From Desulfurellales bacterium (GTDB lineage: Bacteria; Campylobacterota_A; Desulfurellia; Desulfurellales; Hippeaceae), in the NCBI GenBank assembly GCA_027035575.1, contig JALVUQ010000052.1, forward strand, positions 1 to 41,915: a stretch of DNA of 41,915 nt, given 5' to 3'. The notes beneath the pieces were generated by a model, which had not been told where the DNA came from, did not search any database, and saw only the letters and a list, made by a program, of their open reading frames with translations. The translations under genes and the position numbers were made by a program. Numbering within the stretch: the first letter of the stretch is position 1; every line of letters begins with the position of its first letter. Below, in pieces: positions 41,841 through 41,915 of the stretch.

Positions 41841-41915
41841 GCCAGCGTAGCTCAGGGGTAGAGCAGCTGATTCGTAATCAGCAGGTCGTAGGTTCAAATC
41901 CTATCGCTGGCTCCA
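41841..41915 (+). tRNA. tRNA-Thr (anticodon CGT)
   Basis: The cloverleaf is complete: acceptor GCCAGCG with CGCTGGC (41905-41911), a D arm GCTC...GAGC, an anticodon stem GCTGA/TCAGC with loop TTCGTAA (anticodon CGT, reading ACG), and a T arm with TTCAAAT. The discriminator is T, followed by an encoded CCA at the end of the window. Confidence 0.95.

Overview
The window looks like a chromosomal segment of an AT-rich, anaerobic, Gram-negative bacterium. It has a diderm type II secretion system (T2SS), TRAP and BMP-type transporters, FolE2 in place of FolE, molybdenum cofactor synthesis, a ferredoxin fusion and an FNR-type operator. The overall style resembles Desulfurella/Hippea-like sulfur reducers, but that assignment is an impression from gene content and not a database result. 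No CRISPR array, complete insertion sequence, phage genes or rRNA were seen.

Region 1 (1-5185) is the accessory part. A nested palindrome (1-112) precedes an unusual 914-codon gene: a SecA-like helicase whose reading frame continues into a textbook twin-arginine (Tat) signal and then an unrecognised, AT-richer exported-type domain. Next come a very AT-rich gene for a membrane-anchored orphan protein (3199-4269, minus), flanked by a 44-bp near-identical direct repeat, and about 0.9 kb of non-coding DNA with repeated hairpins and a 16-bp inverted repeat.

Region 2 (5186-17661) holds metabolism and transport: folE2 followed by a two-subunit class I CoA-transferase; a convergent TRAP transporter (dctP-dctQ-dctM order, minus); a divergent TauE/SafE permease-DUF1634-flavoprotein operon; and a four-gene BMP-type ABC importer (minus) that probably takes up nucleosides.

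Region 3 (17919-26583) is a tightly packed plus-strand run of ten genes: nucleotide-sugar dehydrogenase, xseB, ispA, hisB, mtaB-type methylthiotransferase, MBL hydrolase, lipid kinase, PAP2-type membrane enzyme, adenine deaminase and a small KNH-like lipoprotein. Gaps are at most 28 nt and most junctions overlap. Adenine deaminase fits purine salvage together with the BMP importer.

Region 4 (26722-30033) contains moeA, a clear terminator, and an FNR-type operator in front of a cytoplasmic four-module fusion: ferredoxin, DUF1858-like, DUF2249-like and a periplasmic-binding-protein-like domain without signal peptide.

Region 5 (30091-41691, minus) is one apparent operon. It starts with a lipoprotein clostripain-family (C11) protease, followed 17 nt later by gspG-H-I-J-K-L-M-N-C-D-E-F. 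This arrangement suggests that the protease is a dedicated T2SS client. No prepilin peptidase gene is in the window. The window ends with a tRNA-Thr(CGT) preceded by a strong sigma-70-type promoter.

The best candidates for something undescribed are the helicase-Tat-cargo fusion at 175-2919, the FNR-controlled ferredoxin/binding-protein fusion at 28138-30033, and the protease-led T2SS operon.
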